Shown: positions 1-11,932 of the stretch, one piece after another | Position numbering within the stretch: position 1 is the first letter of the stretch | Layout: every line of letters begins with the position of its first letter | Source of the DNA: Lomentospora prolificans | Taxonomy: Eukaryota; Ascomycota; Sordariomycetes; Microascales; Microascaceae | Reading direction: 5' to 3' | NCBI GenBank assembly: GCA_029532625.1 | Contig: JARFXM010000006.1 | Coordinates: forward strand, 3,410,001-3,474,000 | DNA length: 64,000 bases | The notes under the pieces: model-generated | Databases searched by the model: none | Told to the model about the DNA's origin: nothing | What the model saw: only the letters and a program-made list of their open reading frames with translations | Made by a program: the position numbers and the translations under genes

Positions 1-1809
1 ATGGTCTGGGTCTACGAGACCCCAATTCCTCTCCACGACGGGTTCTAATTCTGCCATAATCCCGTTATTCTTTAAGCAAGGTGGTAGCTTTCCACCATGA
101 TTGTTCGCAGGTGAATAGTTCGGTTCCTTCTGTAGCCGATAGACAAGCGATTCGTGAAGGACGGCATCGGGAGGGATGTCTCGAGTAGAACCCTTGTTCA
201 TTGGGAACCTAACATTTACCCACTCATTGTCTTCAAGTTCCCAGCGAGTGATAAAAGGAAAGATTTCTAAATCGAGTTAGCTCGGGATAATCGCGGAGCC
301 TAAGACGGGATATTGACATCTTACCCATAAATTTCCACAAAAGCACAGTAAACACACCAGTACCTTGCCCGAACTTGAGCGCATCGTGCATAACCCCATC
401 AAGGGCCTGCTGCTTCCTTTGCTTAAATCTCTGCTTGAAACCCTCGACGTTTGGTCGCCACTTGACTGCCGCCCTCGGGTCTTGCCGTCCCACCATCTCG
501 ACCTCTCGAATCATCCACGACAACGGGATATCGCTCATTTGGAAAGGTTCTGTGAGAAGGTCCTTTGCTTTTGTCGGTTCCTTGGCCTTGCTCGTCCTCC
601 AAAATCCTCGGATACGTTTCCCGAGGCCCCTCAAACGTTGCCAGATTGTCGGCGGAGGCTTGTTTTCGGTCGACTCGGGCGGCTCGGCGGGCCAACCTCC
701 GCCGACGTCGCCGTGGCAGCCGGGAAACCACACTTCCTTGATGTCTTCCTTCTCGTGATCCTTTGTGAGGGCGCGAATGTCCTGGGCGAGCAGCGCCGGC
801 TTAAACTTGACGCGGCGTTCGTCCACGGCGACCGCGTGACGAACATATGTGGCCGTACCCTTGATTGGGACGGGGATAGGTGTCCTCGGCTCGAATACGG
901 ATATTGAGTTGACACAATCCCAAACGCCTAGGAAGAATACCTTGATATTCTTCTCTTTAACCCTGCCATTGCGGCAAATCACCTGCTCTTTGCGGCAAAA
1001 GGTATCACTAAAGGCTGTGATCTCGTCCCTTGCCACTTCATACTGTCGTCCATGAAAAATTCGAACGGTGTCGTCATCCTTGAGGAAGTGCTGCGCCTCA
1101 TCATCGCTTGCCGCGCCGTCATCGTCATTCGCCTTGCCCCTCATTTTCCTCCAGCGGCGTCGGATGGTTTGCTGATCATGGTCGTCGATCTCTCCAGCGA
1201 GATAACGTTGGTATAAACGGTAGGCGAACGGCACCATCTCTTCGTTACCCTTACATAGAAGGCCGACTGTGTGAATCATGCGAGCTAGGAATTTGGCGGT
1301 GAAGGCACCACGACTGAAGCCGAACATGTATATTTTGTCACCCTACCAGATTCATTAGTGGGCACCTGCTGTGGAGTGTGTCCGGAATGTAGCGTACGGA
1401 GTCGTAGTAACGCATAAGGAAACGGTATCCAGCCATGACGTGAGCGTCGAAGGTTGTGCCGATTCCCTGATCAATAGTCTGCGAGATGGAGCTACACATC
1501 TCCCCGTACCAGCTCTTGTGTACCGTCTTTTCATTGATATCGTATGTACCGATGCCGGCTACGCATGATGAGCAACGGAAGATCATGGATAGGTTGGGAC
1601 AACTCACTTTGATAGTAATGGTACTGATTGGGATCATTACGATCCAACTTACTCAGTAGTTTGACTACGTTGGTATCGGCATTGGAACCGCTAAACTTGT
1701 TTCCCGTGCCGTCAAAACAGAGGACAAGTTTCTTTGGTTCCTTGGAATCCTCCGATTCGCATGCGGTGGATGACCGACTAATGGGGCTGATTGGCGTTTC
1801 GGGCTGCAT
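1..1809 (-). CDS. DUF2235 alpha/beta-hydrolase-like protein (3' end outside window)
   Basis: Exons read right to left: 1809-1608, 1558-1398, 1342-325 and 266-1, continuing past the left edge; about 549 residues are visible. The N-terminus carries the family signature LVLCFDGTGNKF. Splicing then restores YYQTGIGTYD and YMFGFSRGAFTAK, whose Ser in GFSRG is the expected nucleophile of this uncharacterised hydrolase domain (related to the catalytic domain of Tle1-type phospholipases). A later Asp/His pair is likely in WFPGCHGDVGGGW. All three introns have GT..AG ends, and every junction restores frame: exon lengths 202, 161 and 1018 give phases 1, 0 and 1. The last exon reads RWELEDNEWVNV, a typical family tail. 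The domain assignment is firm, but the substrate is unknown in fungi. No signal peptide is seen, so it is probably cytosolic. Confidence 0.9.
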
Positions 1810-3779
1810 ACTGAAAAGTAAAGAGTATAAGGTATGTTAAAGCTGGAATAGACACAAGTGCACCGCTACGAGTATAGCGGGTGAGCCGACAACGCGCAAA
1901 AGAACAGATGGGCTTTATAGCACGACGGCTTTCGTCCCTTATATCTCCCGGGGCGCCGGGTCGAATGGATACCAGCCTGGGAATTTCACGCATCTATCTC
2001 ATTGAGGAGACCATACATACATCCAATGACAGCCAATCGTGCTTCGCTCTCGCTGGGACATACATACCTACCCCGCCCCAATCTCGGTGGGAAAGCATGA
2101 GAAATGACGCGGTGGGTGAAAAGATGATGTGTGAGAGGTTGTTGCCGCAGACAGTAGGGTCGCGGATCTGATGCATATGACCGTGCCGAACCAAGCCAAA
2201 CTAATACTTGAACGTAGGCTTCGAGCGGTGGCCAAGGCCAGGCCCGTACCGTCAACCGGGTCGGACCGCTCTAACTGTACGGGAAGGAATAGCCGCAGTA
2301 CATTGTACCCCTTCTATCTGTCTCCTTCCACTTGCTCCATGCTTGAGTCACTGACCGCATATTTGTCTAGGGCTGGTGCTTTTTTCAAGATTGTTGAGGT
2401 GTAGCCAGCCACATGCACCCGACTCTTGTACGAGACTAGTGAAGATCGGCCTTTGATAAAAATCCCCGAGGCCATAAAAGTTTGTGGCAAGCTTAATACT
2501 TGATTTCTTGTACGTGCACATGGATCCTGTTAGTAGGTCACGCACCATCTGCGCTGACACATATCCACCAAGATCAGCACACCAAAAGAGCGGAAACAGC
2601 GCGAAAGGTTTCCGCCTTCAGACCGCCCATCACTGTTTCGTAATCGATTGCTCTCCAAAGCTCGATGCTCGTTCTGCTGAAGCCAAGAGCGGGGAGAGAC
2701 TGCTGACGACGCCTGCGTCTTCCCTGCCCTCTTTGCTGGTGGCTGAAAAAGATCTGCGAGGCTAGTGCACGAAAACGCCCAGCTGGACGTTGGTCGGCCA
2801 ACCACTTGAGGCCGACCGGCGTGAAGAATTCAAGCCACTGCCAACAGTCGGGCACCAATGCTAGGTGATCATTTTTCTCTTTCCCTGCAAATGGAGTTGC
2901 AAGTTGAACTGGTTCGTGAGTGCGTCGGGAGACGGTTGAGCCCACTCCGCTCAAGCTTTCCTTCTTTTCGGGTTTGGAATATTGACCAGGGCGACGCACT
3001 TGTCTGACGTCAATCTATGTCTATAAGCCTGACCGTCCCCATTGACCTCCTCTTTTTTTTTTCTCGCATCTTCTTCCTTGTTCATGTCGGCTGTGAACCA
3101 TTAACAGTCAGTGCATTCCGTCGTAGACGCGCCTAGGCCGGCATCGGACACAGCAACCGCAATCGTCCCCAACAGAAACTAGACACGACCTATTATTTAA
3201 CGCATCAGGCGTGGGAACTCATATTCTGCTGGCCTGTTTCCATCCTCCTGCCGGATAAGGGGAAGTTTAGACAGGGTACGGATAGCGGGCGTGCTGAGAA
3301 ACCGCCCTGCTCGGGATGCGACGCCACATGCAGAAGAAGACCCGCCTTCATGCATGCGTACACCACTCGCACTGCCAACTAGGAACAGCCACTGACCAGT
3401 CCTCATGGATAGCCGGCTTGATCAGCCTTGATTTGCTGGCTGGCTGGGACAAGACTACCAGTAGTCGTGGCTCTCGGGGATAGTGTGCATTATTATCTGC
3501 CAGCACTCGGGGAATCACGTCCCCCAAAGTCCTTGAACTCCAATGTGGCGTGGGGATTTTCCCGCAACCTGGAAATACTGCAAATATCCCGGCCAGCTGC
3601 TTCAGCCGCCTTGCTGCCGGTATCATTACGTGCTTGTGTCCTTTCCGGCGAGTTCTGTCTCGGAATCCTTGCTTGTCGGAGGAACGCTCCCTTGTCTAGA
3701 GAATCACATGGATTGCTTTGCCTTATCCCCTCCCGGCTTTTCGGGTGATGTATTGTTGGTGAATGCGCTTGCGGTGCTG

Positions 3780-4241
3780 TTACTTTGGATACTCGAGCCG
3801 TGCAATGTTTCCCTTTAGAATCAACTTACCACTCCATCTGAGCAACGCCTCCAAATGTGCTTTGTATGGATGCGGATCCACGTTCCTTACCATAGATACA
3901 GTTCTCTGTATTGGCGCAGAGAGTAAGACATAGATGGCATCCAGGACAATATCTTCCACAAATGAAGGGTGATGGTAGAGGTGGACTGCACTCGCGATTA
4001 TCCCGTAGGAATCACATGCTTGGGCCGCCTCCGCAGTTCTTGGCAGCCTCCGCAGTTCTTGGCAGCGATTGATATCAATCTTCAGCCGCTTATACCCATG
4101 ACCAGTTTTCTTGCTCAAGAGAAGAGCAACAGAGATCCAAAGCTGTTGACCACGGGGAAGTTGGCGCATAGACATCCGAACTAATTTTTTATGTCGTGAG
4201 GACGAAGGTGGGAGTGGACCGAATCCAACCTCAGTCGGCAA
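3780..4241 (-). CDS. Hypothetical ORF, 153 residues (weak)
   Basis: An uninterrupted minus-strand frame starting at an ATG. The C-terminal two thirds has a plausible alternation of hydrophobic and charged residues (for example FVEDIVLDAIYVLL), but I recognise no family, signal peptide or metal site. A 19-bp tandem repeat lies inside the frame and adds a duplicated stretch around residues 60-72. It could be a real lineage-specific gene, part of a spliced gene, or chance. Confidence 0.2.
   Translation of the reverse strand: MPTEVGFGPLPPSSSRHKKLVRMSMRQLPRGQQLWISVALLLSKKTGHGYKRLKIDINRCQELRRLPRTAEAAQACDSYGIIASAVHLYHHPSFVEDIVLDAIYVLLSAPIQRTVSMVRNVDPHPYKAHLEALLRWSGKLILKGNIARLEYPK
4028..4065. repeat. 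19-bp perfect tandem duplication
   Basis: The unit cctccgcagttcttggcag occurs twice head to tail, at 4028-4046 and 4047-4065. It is a recent slippage-type duplication; no function is visible. Confidence 0.9.
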
Positions 4242-4746
4242 ATTTCAGTAAAAGCGGAAGACATAACCTGCTAGAAGGAGCTTAGGAGGACCAAAGACAT
4301 CATAGAAGCTCGAAAAATGAAAGCCTGTGCTTAAGTGCCCATGTTCTGTTGTCCTCCCTCGGTTAGGTATTTTCGAAGTCCACCTTTCACCGAATGGACC
4401 CGTTACTACGATACCCCGTAAATTCCGGATTTTATTACATCATTTGCATGGATTGCATCTCCCGAACCATTACATACTCGCGATGTGGTGACTGAGCCAC
4501 AGACCGCCACCAGCGATCGTACTGCAGCCGTAAGCAGCTGGCACGCCACAACCTCATCCCACTTCCGTCCGCTATCAGAGTCATGGAAAAAATTTTTAGG
4601 GCCGAACGCGACGATAACTTCTAGAGTTTGACTTATCTCGGCCGCCTGGAAACAATAAGTCCTCTCTCCTGAGATTCAAACAGTCCTTCGGCTCGCCAAT
4701 CCCTTCTCAGTCTCCGCCGTGCTCGTCTTGAAAAATTTCCGGCGTA

Positions 4747-7407
4747 ATGGCGTCTACCCAGGAAAAGGCCCAGGCGCCGCACAAGCTCTTCGACGTCAGT
4801 CAAAGTGAACCCCTGCGTGTTGCCCCGCGCTGCCCCTCCATGACTTTGTTTTTTCTTTTCTTCTGCCCCTCCGTCGTTGGGACAATCGTCGACGCGGTTT
4901 TCGCTGACTTCTGATCTAGACCATTCTGGTGCTCGACTTCGGCACGTTTGTTCATATGCAGCCAACATACAGGATATGTGGCTAATGCGCGTACTTTTAC
5001 AGGCTCTCAGTACACTCATCTCATCACCAGGAGGTTGCGAGAGGTAGGTCGCATTTTGAGAGCCAGCTTTCTTGATGAGCGACAGCGGATGCTGACCGGC
5101 GGTCTCGCAGTTGAATGTTCTCGCCGAGCTGCTTCCCTGCACAACGAAACTTGCGGATCTCGACTTCAAGCCCAAGGGTAAAGGACATTCAATCCATGTT
5201 ACTTCGGTTTGTGCTTATACTGACGTTTCACAGGAATTGTATTGAGCGGTGGTGCGTCATCGCCCGGAACCTGAGTAATAGATGCATCATGGCATTTTGA
5301 CGCTAACTCTGATTAACAAGGTCCCTTCTCCGTCTATGAGGATGGAGCTCCTCGTAAGTACATAGTTATGCACCTCTCTTCGATTGCGCATGATCATTAA
5401 CCCCATTCCCAGACGTTGATCCCGCCTATTTTGAGCTTCCCGACACGCCCATCCTCGGCGTCTGCTACGGTCTGCAAGAAATTGCTTGGAGGCTTTCCAA
5501 GGACAACGTCATTGCCGGCACCGAGGCATGTCACCAAATCTGCGCTTTTCCAAGAGAATGATCTTTGTTAACCATGCCCAAAGCGCGAGTACGGCCATGC
5601 CGACCTCACTCCCGACCGCCATGGCAGCCACGTCGACCGCCTCTTTGAGGGCATTGAAGGCAGCATGCAAGTCGTGCGTTCATCTCGCCAAACCTAACCA
5701 CTCAGTGCCAAGTTCTAATACGAGTTCAGTACATGTCCCACGGTGACCGTCTAAGCCAGCTGCCCGAAGGCTTCATCACAATCGCCACCACCCGCAACTC
5801 TCCCTACGCCGCCATCGCCCACAAGGAGAAGCCCATCTTCGGCATCCAGGCCCACCCCGAGGTCAGCCACACTCCCAGGGGTATCGAGCTGCTCAAGAAC
5901 TTTGCCGTCAACATCTGCGGAGCGAGGCAGCACTGGTCAATGAGCAGCTTCTGCGAGCAGGAAATTCTCCGCATCCGTAACCTCGTTGGCCCCAACGCCC
6001 AGGTTATCGGTGCTGTTTCCGTAAGCTTTTTGGCCCCCTTAAAGCGTTGTATTGAGATTATGTCTGACAAAAGTAGGGTGGTGTCGACTCTACTGTTGCC
6101 GCTAAGCTCATGACGGAAGCCATTGGCGATCGCTTCCACGCTGTGGTATGGTTTCCCCTCCGCACTTCCCCAGCTCACATTTCTTTTTGTTTTTTTTTTT
6201 TTTTAAAAAAAAAATTAACGCGAACTAGCTCGTCGACAACGGCCTCATGCGCTTGAACGAGTGTCAGCAGGTCAAGGAGACCCTCGCTGAGCATCTTGGT
6301 ATCTCCCTAACCGTCGTAGACGCTAGCCAGCGCTTCCTCGACGCTCTAAAGGGTGTTGAGGAGCCTGAGAGGAAGAGGAAAATCATTGGTAACCTCTTCA
6401 TCGATATTTTCGAGGAAGAGGCCATCAGGATTGAGAAGGAGGCTGAAAACACGCCTAACGCCGGAAAGGTCCAGTGGGTACGTTCAATCTAATAAGCTGG
6501 ATGAAAATCGTGGATACGAAATGCTTACGACGCCTGTATTACAGTTCCTTCAGGGTACCCTCTATCCTGATGTTATCGAAAGCATCTCCTTCAAGGGCCC
6601 TTCGGCCACCATCAAGGTAAGAATATGCCGCTACACCACATTCTTCCGAGCAGTTCCAGTCTAATCTGAGCAGACCCATCACAACGTCGGTGGTCTTCCC
6701 CAGCGCATGATTGACGGCCAGGGTCTCAAGCTTATCGAGCCCCTGCGTGAGCTCTTCAAGGATGAGGTCAGGGAACTTGGACGCCAGCTCGGCGTCCACG
6801 AGGACCTCGTCATGCGGTAAGCAACTCTTTTGTCTCAGTCAGACTGCTCAACACGGCTAACGGCCAAAAAGCCACCCCTTCCCCGGCCCCGGTATCGGTG
6901 TCCGTATCATTGGCGAGTGCACGCCTGAACGTGTCAACATCGCCCGCCAAGCTGATCACGTATGTATATTGGTCCGCCCCATGCAAAAGTAGCACTTGTT
7001 AACTCTAGATTAGATCTATATTGAGATGATTCGAGAAGCTGGCCTCTACAACGAGATCAGCCAGGCTTATGCTGGTCTTGACACTTCGCAGGCCGTTGGT
7101 GTCATGGTAGGTCTTGCCGACCAATGTCTGAGATAACCTACTAACGGGCTGTACAGGGAGACAAGCGCTACATGGGTTACATCGTCATCGTAAGTTAGCA
7201 TATTCCCGCCTTTGCAGATACGTTTGGCTAACATATTCATAGCTCCGCGCCGTCCAAACGACCGACTTCATGACGGCAGAGGCGTACCCCTTTGATATGA
7301 AATTCCTCAACAAGGTGGCGGTGAGGATAGTGAACGAGGTAGAGGGCATCAGCCTGGTGACGTACAACGTTACCAGCAAGCCCCCCGGCACGATTGAGCT
7401 TCAGTAG
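4747..7407 (+). CDS. GUA1: GMP synthase (glutamine-hydrolysing)
   Basis: Converts XMP, ATP and glutamine to GMP, the last step of guanine nucleotide synthesis, in the cytosol. Exons: 4747-4794, 4920-4941, 5003-5043, 5111-5177, 5234-5251, 5321-5353, 5413-5525, 5584-5673, 5730-6020, 6077-6145, 6229-6477, 6545-6616, 6674-6816, 6872-6959, 7014-7106, 7157-7189 and 7243-7407. They total 1635 nt, giving 544 residues (yeast Gua1 has 525). The class I glutamine amidotransferase comes first: start [18 protein letters not shown], nucleophile Cys in GVCYGLQE, and His/Glu in AHPEVSH. The ATP pyrophosphatase follows with the P-loop SGGVDST. The C-terminal dimerisation domain ends KPPGTIELQ. The gene is very intron-rich (16 introns), with a 22-nt and an 18-nt exon. 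Two introns (4942-5002 and 5526-5583) start with GC. Every junction keeps frame. Confidence 0.96.
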
Positions 7408-8881
7408 ACGTATCGTAGACCGCAAAGAATAGAATGCTATTCATGACCTGCGCCAAAAACGAAAAAGAAATCTATAATAGGCACTTGACACTTGAACGCT
7501 TGTCACTTGAGCGTGCAGAAGAATTAAGTTCAAATGCTGCGTCAGATGGCCTGATTAACTCACGGGACTCTACTGTTTCCAGGCGGATTCTAATAATAAT
7601 AGGTTGCACAACACGCCGCTTTCTCTGATCCAATAGCGCGGTGCATTCTCCCGTAAGTACCATCTGCTTATCGAAATTTCCCGATGGTCAATGTCAAGAG
7701 CAGATCGACAGTACTCGATCGTATGTGCTGTGCGTGGGTTATCTACAGCTCCGCAATCGGGGTTGGACACAATAGAGGCCGGAGCTGTACGGCTGACGCC
7801 TGAGTCTGACCCTCGTACACACCCGACCTCCGTCGACGCACAGAGGCACAACATCCTCTCGGACGGTGCTCAGATGCAGGGGTTATAATTGCTGAACTAG
7901 ACGGTTCGGGTGAGACTGGGGTTGGTTACACTAGCGCGAGACCCTAAATTATAGATTTGGCTTCACGTCAACCAAGCGTCTGTGATTGGAGGTTCGGTGA
8001 TTAAAGTGGTTCTCGATCCAGGAAAGGTTGATAATCAATTGAGGTCGTGTTCGACTATGCAGACGCGTGTCCGGGCTTTGAAACACGGCGAGTAAGCCCT
8101 CTTGTCCGAGCATTGACAGTCCCAACGGAGCCGAAACCTCCCCGTCGACTCGGTTCAAGGTTTAAAGTGCAAGATGCCGAGGTCCGCCCGAGTCAAAGAG
8201 GACAATTGAAAAGAGATTTTTCACTGAGCATTACAACCTGAGCGATTAATCATCAGAAAAAGAATTTTTCATTGGTTTGCCTGCCTGCTTGTGCCGGCAC
8301 TCCCCGAAGAGGCAGGCGCGGCCATTATTCAGCACGGGGGAATTTCACAGCGAAAATATTAATTGACTCCATATTATTCTCCATTGGTATAGGGCCGAGC
8401 CAACCTTCTGGAAGAAGGAAAAAAAAAAAAAAAATGGATGAGAGTGATGTGCCGGCGGGGACGGGGAGCGCCTAGCGGCATCTTGGCTCGGCCACCATGA
8501 CCCCTGCATCAATATATTGGCCCAATTAGAGTGCTGAGAGTTGGTTTGGTGGAGCCCGGCGGGCAGATCGACTATCACTGGCGTCACCCTTGCTCCAGAG
8601 CCCAGAATTGCATCATGCCCCCCCTCATCCCAGAATGTTGGCTGGTCCACCACATCTCCACCAGGGAAAGGGTCAAAGTGATCAATGATTATAAATCACC
8701 GACGGAAGATATAAAGCCGCTGGTCAAACTCCCCAAGTTTCGACTATGATCGTAGTTTGCACCAGGCTTGTCGTCCGAGACAAACATCATCCAAGTTGCC
8801 CCCGCTGATATTATTGATATTGATCCTTGACAGTGATACCCAAGGTCTTCTCGCGATTCGCTTCGTAGCCAGCACATCGAA
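7408..8881. other. Intergenic region, no gene seen
   Basis: About 1.5 kb lies between the GMP synthase stop and the Old Yellow Enzyme start. I see no conserved coding signal. A 15-nt A tract lies near 8420-8434. The right part is probably the promoter of the oxidoreductase. Confidence 0.6.
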
Positions 8882-10327
8882 ATGGACGCCTACCTGAAGA
8901 AGAGAGTGCACCCGCACCACTGCGTCCCTGTGTCGCGCTCGGAGACCCCTGTCAGCGAAAAGGAAAAGAAGTGCGCCAGCACTATTTTCAACGTCGCCGC
9001 CAAGAATGTGCCCTTCTTTACCCCCGAGCAGAACCCCCCCGCTGGAACGGCTGCGGATCCCCAGCCCTCGGGCAAGCCTATCCCCAAACTCTTCACCCCG
9101 CTCACCATTCGCGGGGTCACGATGCAGAACCGCATCTGGGTGAGCCCCATGTGCCAGTACAGCGCCCACGAGGGTTTCCATACTCTGTGGCATACGACGC
9201 ATTACGGCGGCATGGCTCAGCGCGGGGTAAGTTTTGATTCTCTCCCTATCGGCCTCATGCGAGCTCGGGAAGCGGTAAGGCCAGTCGTAATGTTTAACTG
9301 ACGCGAATTATAGCCTGGTCTGGTGATGATTGAGGCGACTGCCGTTCAGGCCAACGGTCGTATCACTCCCGAGGATTCTGGTATCTGGCTCGACGCCCAC
9401 GTCGACGAGCTGAGGAAGCACACTCAGTTTGCCCACAGCCAGAATGCTCTCATCGCCATTCAGCTTGCCCACGCCGGCCGCAAGGCTTCAACCGTTGCGC
9501 CTTGGCTGAGCTCCGGCGCTGTCGCCACCAAAGAGGCCGGTGGCTGGCCCGACAACGTCTACGGCCCCTCGGACATTCCTTTCGCCGACAACTACCCCAC
9601 TCCTCGCGCCATGACCATTGAAGAAATTGATGAGCTCAAGGAAGACTTTGTTCTTGCCGCTAAGCGATCCATCGCTGCTGGCTTCGACGTTATTGAGTTG
9701 CATTTTGCCCACGGTTATCTCGTTTCCAGCTTCCTCTCCCCCGCCAGCAACAAGCGTACCGACAAGTACGGCGGAAGCTTTGAGAATCGCACCCGCTTGG
9801 CCTTGGAGCTCGTCGAGGGCGTGAGGGCCGTCATGCCCGAGGATATGCCCCTGTTTGTCCGTATCAGCGCTACCGAGTGGCTTGACACCAACCCCGATTA
9901 CCAGGGCGAGAGCTGGACCGTCGACCAGACCATCAAGCTCGCGCACCTGTTTGCCGAGCGCGGAGTCGACGTGCTCGATGTCTCCAGTGGTGGAAACCAC
10001 GCGCTTCAAAAGGTCAAGGGCGGCCCCGGTTACCAAGCCCCTTTTGCCAAGGCCGTCAAGAAGGCCGTCGGCGACAAGATGTTGGTCAGCACCGTCGGTA
10101 GCATCAAGGATGGTGTCCTCGCCGAGCAGCTGATTTCTGGCGGAAAGGACGAGGACGACACCCCCGTCGATCTTGTGGCGGCCGGCCGCATGTTCCAGAA
10201 GAACCCCGGTCTCGTCTGGCAGTGGGCGGACGATCTCGGTACCTCTATCCAGGTCGCGCACCAGATCGGCTGGGGCTTTGGTGGTAGGGGAGGCAAGACC
10301 AAGACGCCTGTCGCCAACATTCCTTGA
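8882..10327 (+). CDS. Old Yellow Enzyme family NADPH:flavin (FMN) oxidoreductase, class-III-like
   Basis: An FMN-dependent ene-reductase-type TIM barrel that reduces activated C=C bonds with NAD(P)H; the natural substrate is unknown. Exons 8882-9226 and 9314-10327 are joined at GG-GTAAG..ATAG-CC, giving 452 residues. Class III (YqjM-like) marks are SPMCQYSA, with a regulatory Cys, and HAGRKAS. HFAHGYLVSSFLSPASN, KRTDKYGGSFENR and the late AAGRMFQKNPGLV (phosphate-binding Gly/Arg) are also present. The first 70 or so residues are an extra, low-similarity extension. The start at 8882 is the only in-frame ATG before the conserved FFTPEQ segment, so the true start could lie in an unseen upstream exon. 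The gene converges on the truncated dehydrogenase downstream, with only 90 bp between their stops. Confidence 0.93.
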
Positions 10328-10417
10328 GAGAGGCCTACGCGACGGTAATTTCAGCGTTTCGCATTTATTATAGCTGGTAGATATAATAATAATACACTTT
10401 CCAAGCAGCGCGTGAAT

Positions 10418-11021
10418 TTACTCCTTGAAATCAGTGCTCTTCCAGATAGCCTCGTACTCAGAAGCGAGGGCTTGGGTAATGCCCTCGACGGCAAATTTCG
10501 TGGCGCAGTAGATGCCGTTAGTGGCGAACGAGGAGAAGCCGCCGACGGAAGAGAGATTCATGATTAATCCATGGCCTTGGTCTCGCATCTGAGGGAGGAA
10601 GGCGCGGATAACACGGAGCATTGCGAAGACGTTGGCGTCGAACTGCTCCTTGACAGCGGCATCCCTTGCAGAGGTTAAGTTAGTAATAATAATCTGGAGT
10701 TTATTATGATGGATGAATAGGGGTATAAACATACTCGCTCTCTTCAATGGCGCCCATGTAAGCATAACCAGCGTTGTTGACCAGGACGTCAACGGTGCCA
10801 AACGCATCGAATGCCTTTTTAGCGTACTCGTTTATCCCATCTTGCGACCAAGACAGATCAAACTTGAGGATTTTGGCGTTGTCATTCTTCAACGCGCTGG
10901 GTGCCTTGTCTGGAGATCGAACGGCTGCAATCACACGGTCGCCCTCCTTCAAGGCCTTGAGGGCCAGCTCGAGTCCAAGACCTTTGTTTGCACCAGTGAT
11001 ATGCCAGACGCGGGAAGCCAT
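10418..11021 (-). CDS. Short-chain dehydrogenase/reductase, C-terminally truncated
   Basis: Exons 11021-10735 and 10664-10418 (donor GTATGT, acceptor AAG after a CTAAC branch) give 177 residues. The Rossmann start TGANKGLG (Thr9-Gly16) binds NAD(P). NNAG follows near residue 86, then the catalytic Ser in NLSSVGG (134-135) and Tyr148/Lys152 in YCATK. Family members are usually about 270-290 residues. Here the frame stops just after ITQALASE, replacing the substrate-binding segment that normally carries a PGxxRT-type motif. No downstream exon can be added without running into the Old Yellow Enzyme gene that converges from the other side. It may be a decayed gene or a shortened protein; the nucleotide-binding core is intact. 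Confidence 0.8.
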
Positions 11022-11932
11022 GGTAGAGAGTGGTTCTGGATAATATAGCAAAGAACAAAATAAAGTATTAAGTGGCCCTGAAAATTGGCCAAGGTTCAGG
11101 CCCAGAAGTTGAGCTGGAGGCCAACCTGTTACCTTTATACCCGTGCTCCCCATGGGCTAAACCACCCCCCGCCTCCCGGTCGTCGCGATCCTAATTGGAT
11201 GTCACGACGCAAGGGTGACACGAGTAGAGGCGCCCCCGCCCGACCAGCTAGTCTTGACCATCATGCAATTGCGAGCCTGCCCGCAGGGCCCTCTAGAGCA
11301 CTGATTGTCTGATGATATTGAGGTTGTCTTACATGTATATCGCATGGAGCCCTATTTGGCAGCTCCCGAGCCAACCCCTCCGCGGATATGATTCTCGGGA
11401 CAGGCACGGGAATGGCGTGTACTGATACGCTTAAATGCGAGCCGAGAAGGGGGCGAAGGTTAATCGACCCGTACGATTGGTGAGGGGAAGGGGATGCTAC
11501 CACGGGATAGGCCGGGGCAGTATCTCGCTTGAGAGCGCCCAGAAAAGTATAACTAGGGAAGGGTGGGATTGGAATTCGGAGATTCGTGAAAAATATCATA
11601 ATAACTGTTGCGGCCTGTCGGACACGGATGCAAGAGACAATTGCAACATATATGGCACCACAACAGTGATATAACGAAAGGCAAAAGAAGGATCACATCG
11701 GCAGCTGCCGTCACACAGGATTCCCGGTGTCCGCCCCGTATAGGACTCGTAACGAACTTCGCAGGCCTTTGTTCTCTACCCAGCATCTTCATTTCCGCAG
11801 TTGCTGAGCCAGATAAGCTTATATCCTCAAGCACTTCCAGCTGCCATAATACGACGCACTCTGCTGTGCCGGAAGGCACGAATGCCTCCAAACCCTCCTC
11901 TTCATTTTTCAATTTTTTTCCCCTTCGCTTCA
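11022..11932. other. Intergenic region, nothing recognised
   Basis: This lies between the truncated dehydrogenase start and the end of the ankyrin pseudogene. A long plus-strand frame (11608-12402) crosses its right part, but it is the antisense shadow of the ankyrin sequence and has no domain. Confidence 0.55.

Larger units (their letters stand above)
1810..4746. other. Intergenic region, no confident gene
   Basis: About 2.9 kb separates the divergently transcribed DUF2235 gene and GMP synthase. Open frames here, such as 2574-2999 on the minus strand, have no recognisable domain. The only local structures I see are a weak minus-strand ORF at 3780-4241 and a 19-bp tandem duplication at 4028-4065. 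The right end (about 4250-4746) should hold the GMP synthase promoter. Confidence 0.6.

Noticed and set aside
9488..10261. 257-codon minus-strand open frame
   Set aside because: It is antisense to the Old Yellow Enzyme core and is caused by high third-position GC.
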